This document shows, in pieces, positions 46,380 through 59,400 of a stretch of 64,000 nucleotides of DNA. Under the pieces are notes generated by a model. That model had not been told where the DNA came from, made no database searches, and saw only the letters and a list, made by a program, of their open reading frames with translations. The DNA is from Hepsetus odoe (Eukaryota > Chordata > Actinopteri > Characiformes > Hepsetidae). Position numbers and translations under genes: made by a program. Every line of letters begins with the position of its first letter. Position 1 is the stretch's first letter. Where the stretch lies: NCBI GenBank assembly GCA_017165825.1, contig CM029366.1:29647009-29711008 (forward strand), read 5' to 3'.

Positions 46380-47205
46380 CAAACTGTAAAATCTACAAAA
46401 ACTATAAAATCTTCTTAACTTAATGTTGTGTCTCAAATAGCCACCAGACAGCATGTTTCATTTAGTTTTAGAGATCTGATTCCACTCGCCATTGCCATTG
46501 TAAACAATTCTGGTGAAATTTTCCATTAAGGTTCCACTATATCTGAATCTTTTTACTGTTTGAGAATGGAGTATTTCTTCATGAGTTGGATGATTAGGTA
46601 CTGTTCACTCTTTAAAGGATCAAAATGTCATTCCCTTACAATCATGGAGGAGTTTCAATCTTCAAACCACAGTGAGGTTTTTAACAGACAATGCGCAGGG
46701 TATTAGAAGATCTGTCACACTGATAAAGGCCCCTGTTGACACTTTTCACCAGCCATGATGACAACAAGAACCATTCCACATTAGTGACTTACAAGGGCAC
46801 ATTGTTGGAGGGTGCAAAGCCTGCCATGGTGTCAACCTACACAGCGAATGGAGCACCAAGCTCTAAAGGATTTTGCTGCAGCTTAACCTGAATGGAAAGC
46901 TCATTAGACTTGAACTGGAATAAATGGTGGAAATAGTGACATGAAAAAAACTTGATTTAAAACTGATTTTCTGAGTACTTTTTTGGGTTGGAATATCTTT
47001 TTGGAAATAATAGTTTTTTATTTCATTTATTGCATTTTTATTTATTATTTTCATTTCAATTTCATTTCATTTTCAATTTCATTTCTTTTTTTATTTAGTA
47101 CATTTTTCAGTCCCTTGTTCTTCTTTTTTTTTTTTTTACCTGTAAATTACCATAAATGCATTCTGATGATAATAAGAATGACTAGTGTGTCCAGAAAAAT
47201 ATTGT
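46380..47205. other. Intergenic AT-rich stretch, no recognised gene
   Basis: No exon, domain or repeat family was recognised. ATTTCATTT-type low-complexity sequence occurs at 47020-47110. Confidence 0.35.
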
Positions 47206-47207
47206 AG

Positions 47208-47420
47208 TCAAGTCAACTTTATTTATATAGCGCTTTACAACTGTTGTTGTCACAAAGAAGCTTTGCAGAAACCGGGTCCGAGCCCCAGTTGGAGTAAGCC
47301 GAGGGCGACAGAGGCAAAACTCCCTAAACATGAGGAAGAAACCTTAGGAGGAACCAAGACTCAAGAGGAACCCACCATCCTCCTCTGGTCAAGACCGGAA
47401 GTAAAGAAGGAAAGAATGAA
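47208..47420 (+). repeat. Common fish interspersed repeat (TTTATATAGCGCTTT type)
   Basis: Contains TCAACTTTATTTATATAGCG, GAGCCCCAGTTGGAGTAAGC, AACTCCCTAAACATGAGGAA and the AAACCTTAGGAGGAACC segment. These phrases recur through many fish genomes as one repeat family. It has no coding capacity. Confidence 0.7.
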
Positions 47421-48080
47421 AGAGAAAGTGCATTTTACAATGTATTCTATATTTTTATTTTGCTCTGTTTATAATAATAATAATAAAAATATTTAGTTTT
47501 ATTGTTATTCATTATATAGTTATTACAAGTAACATCCTAGAAAACACTGGAAACTCCACAGTAACCACCTAGCAACACCTTTGCTTTCAATAACCATAGC
47601 AACTGCTTGAGAATCGTTTTAGCCAGACAGTAACACTTAGCATTTTCTTTCAAAAATGTATTTCTCGTTGTCCTTTATGGCATTATTTTTATTCTATTAC
47701 TATATTATATACTATTACAATATTATTATTGTACAGATTTTGGGAAACAGTGTCACAGTACCACGGTACTTGCAGTACTCGCAGAACATGCAGGTATTCT
47801 TGTTTACAAACTGTCCTGGAAGCTGTCAATCATCACCACTGCATACAGGGTCAAAGGTCAGAGATGTCCGGAGGCATCAGAAGGCCACATGGCCAAAGCT
47901 CTCAATCTCACAGACTCCCTTTTATCAACCCTCCAGAGTGGCTGATTTACACTATCTACACGAGACCCCCCTCCACCCGCACCCTACATATCTTCACGCC
48001 TAACCCTCTTGATGGCATAGCTGAGACAGTGATCCATGCTGGGAGGATTAGCTAAGCACTGGCCAGCTGGGCATAAGATG

Positions 48081-48088
48081 TATAAATA
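48081..48088 (+). promoter_or_regulatory. tnnt2: TATA box of the tnnt2-type gene
   Basis: TATAAATA lies about 30 bases upstream of the inferred first exon (about 48111-48266). That exon ends near GGCAA|GTAAAA. The next acceptor (ACATGAGACAG at 48410-48420) leads to the ATG exon. The match and spacing are good for a muscle structural gene, but the start site is inferred. Confidence 0.5.
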
Positions 48089-48434
48089 GCCACAATGGAT
48101 CGCCACCGAGAATGTGTTCCCACCCATTGTTCCGTTCTAAAGCGAGTATGGAGATATGGTCCTATAGTTAGTCAGATGATAAAGGACAGTTTAAAAACCA
48201 CTGAGTTTGGACACGGGAACAAGAAACCTCCTGAGAGATACAGCAAGCTCCAGAACATAAAGGCAAGTAAAACTACATACTACATTTCTTTTTTTTTTCT
48301 TTGCCTTCTCCTTTTTTTATCATATTTTTGCACGAAATGAAAAATCAAATGGCAGGCTATAATATGACATAATATCAAAAGCTGTGAAAAAAACAAACTT
48401 CTCACCTCTACATGAGACAGGTCTCAACGCAAAC

Positions 48435-50375
48435 ATGTCAGACACAGAAGAAGTTGAATATGAGTAAGTACTTTTTTCAAATCTATTTTAATACTGCCCT
48501 TATAGCAGATAAAAAATTTTCATCATTTTAATGTTGTACATACATTTTACGTAATATATGCCAGATATATCAGAGTCAACATCCATTGTAATTCATTTTA
48601 ATATTAGATCATGATAACAGTCTTTCTTCTTTTTGTCAAATTTATATTGTCCATATTATAACGATTTGAAGTCATTTCGACTAGGCCTATTGCTCTAAAG
48701 TCAAACTAAAGCTGGCGTCTGAAGCATGTATTCTCCTTTGTTTCTTATCTTCTGGGAACAGGAGGGTAAGTCACTGCAGTGTCACTTACGAATAAAAGGG
48801 AAAGGCCGTGCTGCATGTGTTTAAACTAACCAATTTTCAAAATTCACCCTACTGATGCCACAACACTGCTTTTAATTTACTGTTACACAAGCTGAACAGT
48901 GTTTTTGAACTTTCAAAGCCATTAAGTAAATCACTATTGTGCTAAGTTATTGTAAGGTTTGCCTCCAGTACATTCAGCTGCTGAGGACTGACTAGAAATC
49001 GAAACACTGACACACAAATATAGGATTACTTTTACTGGCAGGCCGTCTCATGGTCCTGCCACAACAGAAAGCTTCAGTAATGAAATGGGCCGCACCCAAA
49101 TGCAGGCTACAGTCACTATAACGTCTGTTAAGAAAATCTCACTGGGATGGGTGTGGTACTGTTTTGGCAACGCCCGCTTAGCCCCAGCCAGGAACTCCTG
49201 GAGGTTCTGGCACTGAAACAAACACAGGTGCGGCACGTTGCACCAACACGAGCAGTATGTCAGTTTGTTGTGCTCTTTGTTGGTAAAACAGAAAGGAAGG
49301 AATTTCCACCCAAGTACAGCAGAACAAATTCTGATACAGAATCTATAGCATTTACTAAAAATATGGAGCTACTATGTTGCAAAATGAGTTCTTTTCCCAA
49401 AAACATGACTTTCTTTGCAGACATATTATATAATGTAAGCATTGGCATCATTTTTTTTTTTTGGTGTCAAATTGAAATGTCAAGAGCTTCAAACCAGTAC
49501 TCTGAGATACTGAGTAACTTTTGGGAAAGAAAAAAAAACAAACTAAAGGGTGCTGAAAATAAGCCTCTTGGCCCACCACAGTCTCCACAGCAAAGATTCA
49601 GAGGAATAGTGCCGAACTCCTTTCCTCTCTACCTCATGCATTTAGTCACTTATCTGTAAATAACAAATGCAAACACCACTGCTTTATCAGGCGCTTTTTT
49701 CGTGTTGCTAAAAGGGAAAATGTGAGTGTAAGTGCATTCATTCTTCCCTGGTTAGTGGTGAGAAAAGCTGTATTGTAGGAGCAAGTGACTATCTGTGGGA
49801 CTTTCAGAAAGGAGCTGCTGTTGCACACACACAATGCAAATCTCACTCTGTCTCCTGCTTTCAGCTCCCCGTAGACCAGCTCAGGTTTCTTCCTCAAATA
49901 AAAGCTTTCAGACTTTTGGCCTCATGCTAGTCTGATTGTGGCTGGAGGAGTGTCTTAGGATCTGGCAGTACAGTCTGGTGGTGCACAGAGGCCTAACGCA
50001 AGTGATCGACCGATACTCTGCTTTTGCCCATTCCCTCACAAGAGCTGTATGAGCCCATCTGCATGACTGTGAAGGGTCAGACTTTGTATATTTGTGTGCA
50101 TGTCTGCTGTGATTTATCTGTGTGAGCAGGATGCCATCATTCCCTAGTGGATGATTGCCATCTGACCATGCTGTCTGCTTCTTTGCACAGAGGAGTTTGT
50201 GGAGGAGAAAGAGGAGGAGGTGGAGGAGGAGGAGCAGGAGGTAGAGGAGGAGTTGGAGGAAGGTATAGATGCTTTAGCTATTCATTAATACTTCATGATA
50301 ACTATAATATTAATACCATATATATATATATATAGTGTATATGTGTATATATATATATATATGTGTGTGTATATA

Positions 50376-50463
<88 letters not shown>

Positions 50464-53400
50464 ATTTAAGAATAGAACAGAATATTTACTTATTAATGGG
50501 GGGAAATTTATTTTTGAAACAACAAAAAATAACAACAAGTATTAAATTATATACAATTAAATTATTTATCAGTAAAATTTGTGTATCAAACAACTTAAAG
50601 ACTGTTCAAACTGACTGTTAAAATATATATCCCTGTTCTCAATCATATATAAGAAATAAACATATAAATATGATGTTTATGATGATGCTAATATGATGGT
50701 AATATCCTATTTCAAAATAAAAGACTAGCTTTAATTTTTTATCTATATTAATATATAATAACATCAGCATCATATTACAGTCACTTTTTAAAAACAATGA
50801 TTTCATACATTTATCAGTAAGTAAACTGGTGTCGCTTGTGTTTTAGCTAATGTTAAGTATGCCTGTCAACTTTACAACTTGATCAGACAGATGGAAATTT
50901 ACAGGGATGCATTGGATGAAATACAAGAACAACTCTTGGAATGGTCCAAGACCAACATTAAGAATTGATTGATTTATTAATAATCCGTTCTCATTTTGTA
51001 ACACCGGGTTACACTTGATTGCTACAGGTGATGCGTTTTTAGATACCTCATTCTATTGGAATGGACTATGAGACATGCAGGCTCTAACCTGTCTAATGGG
51101 GCAAAGTCGATGGTGTTCATATGATGGCAGAAACTAAATACAGGACTGAGTGGTTATAAACCTGTGAAACATCTAAATCAGACATTCCCAGTCCCACTTC
51201 TGACCACCCTATGCCTTTACATTTTCTATTTTTGATACTAATCATAGCACCATTTTGTTGGTCAGTGTGGTTGATATAAATATGAAAATGTAAAAATGGA
51301 ACATTTACTTCCCACTTCATACAAACTACATTTGCGAATTTATCACGCTGAATTCACTGTTTTTGTGATGCTACAAATATCTCATTCATTTCTCGATACA
51401 CAGTGTGTGATACGCCACTGAATAAGTTAATTAAGGGTACTACGTGGGAACAAAAGCACAAAAATGTGCACAGACTGGGGTCATTAGGACTGGGACCCCT
51501 GTTTTAAATGCATAAAAAACATGTGCGAATATAAATAAATAAATAAATAAAATGTAAAAGAAAAAAAAATGTAATAGTAAATGCATTTAAATTAGAAATG
51601 TTAAATGTGATTATTGTTTAGGATGTTGTATAAACAATACTGGATGATGTACAGCTGATTGAGATATCTGTCTGTTTTATTTATCATCTTTCCGCCCTTG
51701 CTGATACCTTCTTTACTTTCCTCATACCACTGTTAAAGTCAGATTAAACGTGCCTCAGAGCCAGAGGCAAAAGAAAGGAAACAAGAGAAAAGCAGAAAAA
51801 CAGAAAGGAAAGCTATTCAGCAAGTCGTTAATTATTTCAGACTGTCGTCTTGTAAATAGCAATATCATGTAGCCTGCAGATAAAGACGTGTTCTCTGTAA
51901 CCTGCAGGGGAAGCGTTGTATGTGTGCTTTTTGTGTGTCTTATTAAAAGGCCAAGAGGAGAGTGGACAGGAAACAGGTAAAACGAAAAGCAAAAATTCAG
52001 CTTTCAGAGTCATAGTGGTTACTCTTAGCTAATCAATGTCAGTATCATCATCCTGACGGGTTGTTGTTTTGCTCCACAATGGCCTAAAAAGTGTCACATT
52101 CTTAACCTCATGGTTAGAACGATTGCCAAACATCGTTTTTGACAGGCCATTCTTCAGCTTTCTGTTTTTTTAAGCTACCATGGGCCTGTTCAAACTTTGT
52201 AACCCTTTGTTACACTCACCCAGTTCACACAATCCTTAAGCTTTCTGCTCATTTTTACTCAATATTATTCTTTTCCATCAATAACTGCAATGGAGCAGCA
52301 GGATATATAATAACAATAACAATAACAACAACAAAATAATAATAACAGTAATAATAATAATAATCATCATCATCATAATACATGGGGCAGCGGTGGCCTA
52401 GTGGGTAGGGTGTTGGCCACGTGATCGGCGGATCGGGGGTTCGAACCCCTTCCCAGTGGGTTGCCCTGAGGTGCCCTTGAGCAAGGTGCCGTCCCCGTCC
52501 CGCTCCTCCCTGTGATGGGCTGGCGACCTGTCCAGGGTGCGTCCCCCGTCCTCGCCCTGTGTGCGCTGGGTTGGACACCGGCACTCCCCCGCGACCCCGT
52601 CTGGGACAAGCGGCAGAAAATGGATGGATCATAATACATTGACCTAAACTTTTACATATCGTGAGATTGTGGAGCAGACATTATGAGATAATGATAAAGT
52701 AAGAATTTTACTTGGCTTTTGGCTTTTTTATCCTTGATTTAGATCATAAATGGTCATTTATACCATTAATATTTAGTGAAACAACTAATAATGTCTGCTA
52801 GATTCATAATATACCACACTGCTCTGATCCGTGTCGCTTTCTTTTTATTGAAGATACTTTGTTAATCCCTGAGGGTAAAATAAATCTTTGCACTCTTCCG
52901 CAGCAGCCATGGATGTTGAGAGATGAGAGTCACAGAGGAATGAGGGTCACAATTGAAACAATTTCATAACAGACGGCTGAAACTGAAACAATTTCATAAC
53001 AGACGGCTCAGGAAAAACTATTTTGATTGGATTCCCAAATGAATGCAAAAATGATGCATAATTAAAAGATTGTTTTAGAGGTAAAGTGTAGTTACAGCAG
53101 GGTGGGCTGTTTAGTGTTATTTATTAAAAATGTCTAAAATGCACAGACAAAGTGTCTTGAATGAAACAAAGTAAATGGACTGATCTACCTGCCTCACCAC
53201 CTGCCAGTTCCTATAATTGTCTCTAAACCGTGGGTCATGACCTCCGGACTGAAAACAACTTACTTCTAGCATTGTCTTTAAAAATGACTCCATTAGTGAC
53301 CTTGGCTGAAACATTTTTCCACTGAAGACTAGCAATGTGCCTTTGGGCTCATCACACCATTATCCTGCTTCTGTATCGGGCTTGTGTCTGGTCTTGCCTT

Positions 53401-56400
53401 TACATAGCAATGTTGACATTAAATGGAGCCCTTTGACCTTTTTTCCTTCCGTAGGTGGGGCTCTAGAACATGGGGAGGAAGGTAAGAGAAGAATACAAAT
53501 TCCACACCTTTTTTCATGCAGTTATCATAATTGTGTTACCTGAGATTGAAGGTACTGTTTGACTCCTTATTGTTTCCAAATGAAGGGTGAACGTGGAATA
53601 AGATCTGCTAGACTTCCTCTTTCTAGTAACAGTGTTTTCATATTTTGTATTTTCCTTTTTTCTTTCATTATTATTGGGTTGGACAGAAGAGACAAAACCA
53701 AAACCAAAGTGAGTAAAGTTGTCACATATTATATTAATGTTAATATTAATTCATACACACTAATTATTAAAGAACACTGCTTTATTAATGCCTTCCTCCA
53801 GGTCTTTTCTACCTGCTTTGGTACCTCCCAAAATTCCTGATGGGGAAAAAGTTGACTTTGATGTGAGTCCGGTTTACACATTTGTTTGGTTACACATGAT
53901 AACAGCCGAAGCAGGGCTGTGCAGCTCCTTTCCTGAAGGGCTTCACCGTTTGGTAGTTCACCTACAAACACACCCAACAAATCTGGCAAGGTGTGCCAGG
54001 TGTGTTTGAACAGGGAAATCACCACTTTATGCTGTATGGACCATCCAGGACTGGAATTGTTCACTGATATAGTTTAAACAATAAACATATCTATCATTGA
54101 GCAGACTTTGACAAGTAACAAAAAGACCTTTGTTGTGCAGGACATCCACCGTAAGCGCATGGAGAAGGACCTGAATGAGCTCCAGTCTCTGATTGAGGCT
54201 CACTTTGAGAGCCGAAAGAAAGAGGAAGAGGAGCTCATTGCCCTTACCAGCCGAATTGTGAGTCATAAACACAGTTGAACATTTTACAATTGCAATGTGG
54301 AATTTAATCTTTATCCCCAATGGTTTGATGCAAAATCAAACATCAAACAGTTATAGAGTTTACTTATAGAGTTCAGTTATAGAGGCACTTTTTAAAGTCA
54401 GGAAAGTTGACAGTGGAGGTGAATGGAACCAGACCTCTAAAGCATTTCATGCCTCCACAAGCAACATCACAGGCAGTTTATATGTGAAATGGCTATAAAT
54501 ACACTGCTCGATGACTGGCACATTGTTACACAATAGATTTGAGAATGTTTTTGCTTAATACATATTGTTAGAACCGATTCACAGAAGAGGGGTACATACA
54601 AGACATTTTAAAGGATGCTTTTTTTATTATTACAATTTTTTACAAATCATCAACATATAAAAACATAAAATGGGAACATGGGAATGTTTTAGTGCTCCAG
54701 CCTGAAAAGCGCCTAGCCTGATGCAAGGTTCTAGATAAAGGGGTTCCAAACACATCAGCAATAAACTAATCAGCTGATCATCTGGAATCATCTGCTCCTG
54801 TTTCTTCACTGCTTCATGTCTTAAGTTCAGACATAGATCTCTGTGTGGATTAACCAACAAGAAACAATCAAACTGCTCAGGTACAGAGACTGGACTGAAA
54901 ATGAGAGACAGAAACACTGTCCTTCAGGAAGATCTGGAGAACTGTTCTTCAACAATACATCAAAAATACATGGAAGCAAAACATGAAGAAGTACAGGGTG
55001 GATCAAAATGTTATGAAATTGTTGTATGTTTGTAAGTCTCAGGGAAAAAAAATGGGATTCCTTTTGAATTATGCTTAAACTGTGTCATCTGATTTTCCTT
55101 TCTGAAAATTAGGAAAAAAGACGATCAGAGAGAGCAGAACAGATGCGAATCCGCACCGAGAAAGAAAGAGAGCGGCAAAACAAGTTGGCGGTGAGTCATT
55201 TTGTGCAGATCGAGTCAACTGACAAGGGTATTTTTTTGGAAAACTGAAGTGTTTTCCTTTGTTTAGGAAGAAAAGGCCCGGAAGGAGGAGGAAGAAGCAA
55301 AGAAGAAAGCAGATGATGATGCCAAGAAAAAGAAAGTCCTCACCAGTTTACAGTTCACTGGATACATGCAAAGGGTAATGTCAAGGAACAATGCAAACAT
55401 AAATAAATAAATAAATAATCACCTTTAGAATAACAAATAAGAAAAACAATTTGATGGAAACCTCCCACAAAATGGTTCTTTAGTGAACCAAAAGTGTCAC
55501 TTATAAGCCATCACTCCAAACAGCACTTTATTTTTAAGAGTGAATTTCACCTGACTGACATCATTTGTGTTGCCTTATCAACAGACAGACAAACGAGGAG
55601 GTCAAAAGAAGCAAACAGAGCGAGAGAAGAAGAGGAAGATCCTTGGTGAACGCCACAAAGAGCTAAATATTGATCACCTGAATGACGAGAAGCTCAGGTA
55701 CGGCTGACCTTTCCCCGAAATACTAGACTTGCCTCAACCCAAATAAAGTCTAGTCATTTTAAACATAGTGTATTAAATGCACTACACAACCACAGTCTGC
55801 TGGCTCACAGGCTGTTTGGTTTCTGGTTATTCATGTTTATGCTGTCCCATGCAGAGAGAAGGCCAACGAACTCTGGAAGTGGATGTACCAACTGGAGGCG
55901 GAGAAATTTGAACTGCAATACAGATATGCGCATCAGAAATATGAGGTACGGCTTGCAGATCGAGGCTGTCTTCCACATATCCGCCACTAAACAAAAAAAG
56001 GCCTGACAAAGTTCCTTCCATGGTGGGATATAAGTCTTTTGTTGAGTCTGAGGTTACGCATTAAAGCATGTTGACAAAGCCATTTAACTATAACTCACAT
56101 CGCCCTTAGCAGCCACACCCAGGCCAGACTTGGCAAGCCCATCTGGTTATACTGTGTATCTCATCCTTGGCACCTTTCCCAGGCATTTGATTGGCATGAG
56201 AAGGAAGCAGACTTGGTTGATGGTGATTCAGAAAAAACCTGACATCTCTGGTTGTATCTGTCACAGGTAACTGTCCTGAGAAACAGAGTCAGTGATCATC
56301 AGAAGAAGTGAGTAGCTGTGACTCTTCTTTCACCCTTCGTCATTCACTACATACACCCCAGAATCCTGACTCTAAATGACACGCCACTGCGTAGTGTTGT

Positions 56401-59400
56401 CACACAATAGTGGGTGAATCAACACCGTTTTCTTACACCAAATGTTGTCACCCAGCAAAGACATAACTGGTGTCAGAAGTTTGTTTCTTTAGTTTTAGAT
56501 GTAGATTGAAGGCTCATGTAACTAACTAGTAGTTAAAGACTGGGGGAGAGAACGTGCAAGTTTAGGCCATGGCTGCGATAAAAAAAAACATTTGATTAAT
56601 TTAAAATCATTTAAATTTTGCAGCCACACAAGTAAAAAAGCTCTAAATAACATAAAAATGTAATCATTTCTAACAATGACAAAGTGTTAAATATTACTCA
56701 ATATGGAGGTTCAAGCACATTATGTTAGGAACAGTTTAAATATAAATAATGCTCCATGAATCCTTCAACCAAGCCAACACTGCTGCTCACTGAAATGAGT
56801 TAACCTGAAAGTCTACAGCTCTAAAAGCAATGTAAGTCTCACATTTGTTTAAATTGCTGGTTCACGTTAGCCTTTTTTGATGAGGTTGCCAGATTTGTGA
56901 TGTCAATTCAGTAAAAAAAATTACAATTTTGCTCCCTAATGGGAAAATATGGTATTTGGTTAACATCTTTTTAATGACCACTATTTCAGAGGTCTATTTT
57001 TAACATACCTTTTGGACAAAAAACCGCAGGGGATGACTTTTCTTTCCAACAGCATTTAGTATTGCTTGAACAGTTGCTTTTAAGGCTTGTGGCATCGCAT
57101 AACATACTGTTATCTACATGGACCAAAAATAGATGCTCATAAGCTTTAATTACTTTGCATGTTTTATCTTGACGTTGTCCATTTATTGAAGTTTAAGATG
57201 TTTTTGCTGTTTCCGTTTAGTTTCTCAGCTTAAGCACAAGACAAAAACAAAAAAAAATCCAACATGGTTCTGGCTTTTAGTTCAGAAAGGGTTAATTATA
57301 TTACGACTTCGACGTTTCCTTTGCTAAACTATCTCTCCTTCCCTTCGGAAAGAACCTAAATACAGTGCATGGTTCCAAAAAATCCAATGTACCCTAAAAC
57401 AAATATTTGAACAAGTAATAGTTTGCAGTGATAGTCACAGTTAATTCCTGGCTAAGACTCAAAAGGCCCTGGCAGTGTGGGGACCCTTCTCGTGTCTCTG
57501 CATGCTTGCCCTGTTCCAGAAGGTATTGTTTGAAGCAGCAGCTGGTGCCGTACTTGGTGTTTTGTGGCACGGCCTTTAAAAGCATGCCTACCGGGACTAG
57601 TTACACAAAGGGTCCGACTCAAAACAAGGACAGTGACTGGCATTAACACACACACACACTCAGCCCCAGTGGATACAATAGTGAAAGGGAAGGACAGCTG
57701 CAAAACCATGGTAAGCTGTGTGTGAAGTCAGGGAGTATAATTATATGACCCAGCGCAGTATAAAATAAACTACAAGACTGGCACTTAAAACATCAGAACC
57801 CACAGCTACAAACATGCTGGACATGCGTTCAGTAGCTTAACACAAATACACCATTAAAAAGCAGCACTGTGGGTGTGTGAGGTAAGACAAAGGAGTGTGT
57901 TTAAAGAAAGGAAAAGACAAAATTATAATATTAAGCGTGCCATCTTTTTATTATCTGTGTTGGTACGATGCCGGCTTTGCTGCTGTTGCTGAAGATGTAC
58001 CATAATTGACTGCTGTATTTGACTCATCCTGGATCTGTACTGTCTTGCAAAGGCAAAACAAATAATCTCCTGTATCTACACACTCATCATCTCAGATGAT
58101 ATCAGCCTGTACAAAACAACTTATGACCAATGTCTCTTGACTTTCTGGCCCTTAAAGCAGAGTTTCTGATCCAAAACAGGATAGAATTTCTGGTTTTTAT
58201 CCAGGGCATCTCAGCGTAGCCAGGTCAGGGCACATGCCATCATTCCAATTAACCCAACCATGAACCCCCCCACCACCCCCTCCCCCCTTCTCTCACTTGG
58301 GTTATGTGTCAGATGTCTGTTTGAAATTCCTGAGGGATTATAGGTTGTTTTAGGCATCCAGGTGAGGAAAAAGCACCAAATGAGGGAGTGGTAACGCTAG
58401 AGTCATAACAGCTGTTCCAAGGGGGTCAGAAAGGTTAAGGCGGAGATGTAGGGGGATCAGACTGACTGGGGGCTCCTGTGAGCTCCAGATGCGAGGGCTT
58501 TGAACGGATATGAACTAAAGGCCAGCCGTACTACTGTCGAGCCCTAGATGGTAAACAGAGTGAATGACTAATCCACCTGATTATGGGACCTGATTATCGA
58601 GATGAATCATAATGAAGTAATAATAAAATTAAAAAAAACAGCACAGTCCTTTTTAATTCTGTTTGATCACGCACTACTAAGGTTTATCTGCTTTGTTTTT
58701 ATGCTTTTCTGAAATATACAGAGCTTAAGTGAAATAGCAATAAACTCTTTTTTGGAAAATGATTGTTTCTAATATAATTACACTCTGATTTGTTTTATTT
58801 AGTGGCGTTTACTAGGATAAAAAACAGCGCCACTTTATGTAAAGAAGAAAATTTGTTTAATCGTGGTATTGGCCCACTCTACACTCTACCATGGTAAATA
58901 TTTCAAGTAGCATTATTTTCTCAATACTCTCCTTTTGGTCTTCTTCAAATACATACCATAGGTTTTCAACTGACTTTAAATAAAGAGAATGAGAGGGTCA
59001 TCGGTTCATGTTTGTGGTCAGTTTCTTACTGAAAGGTCCAGGGATGGCCTGTTGGCAGATGCAGGAACATTTTGGACTAATACTTCTCTGTATTTACGGG
59101 TGTAAATTAGGCCACTATGAATGTCCCAAGAACCATCAAGAGCTCACTGTAGAAACGTGTCTTCCTGGGAAATTGGGATCCCATGCATTTCAAAATTTAT
59201 TATCACGGATGACTTATTTTTATTACCATAAACTAATCTGTGCTGGTCCACAAACTTTTGTCACACTTGATGGAAAACTCTTTGGTCATAAAAGCGTTGA
59301 TGAACAAAGAGATTTTAAATGCATGTAACCTCATATTTATACCCCAAGATGCAGGAAAATGTAATAGATACCAATTGTTTTCTTGGAGACTAGGAGTAGT

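Noticed and set aside
34300..48080. lad1 expected from human gene order
   Set aside because: No segment resembling ladinin-1 was recognised; the interval is dominated by repeats.
53788..54009. 73-codon frame extending the exon at 53802 into the next intron
   Set aside because: It reads through the GTGAGT donor at 53863; the real exon ends there and continues at 54141.
59008..59328. 106-codon frame in the last tnnt2 intron
   Set aside because: No acceptor/donor, no family resemblance, and the tnnt2 frame closes without it; probably part of an unclassified repeat.
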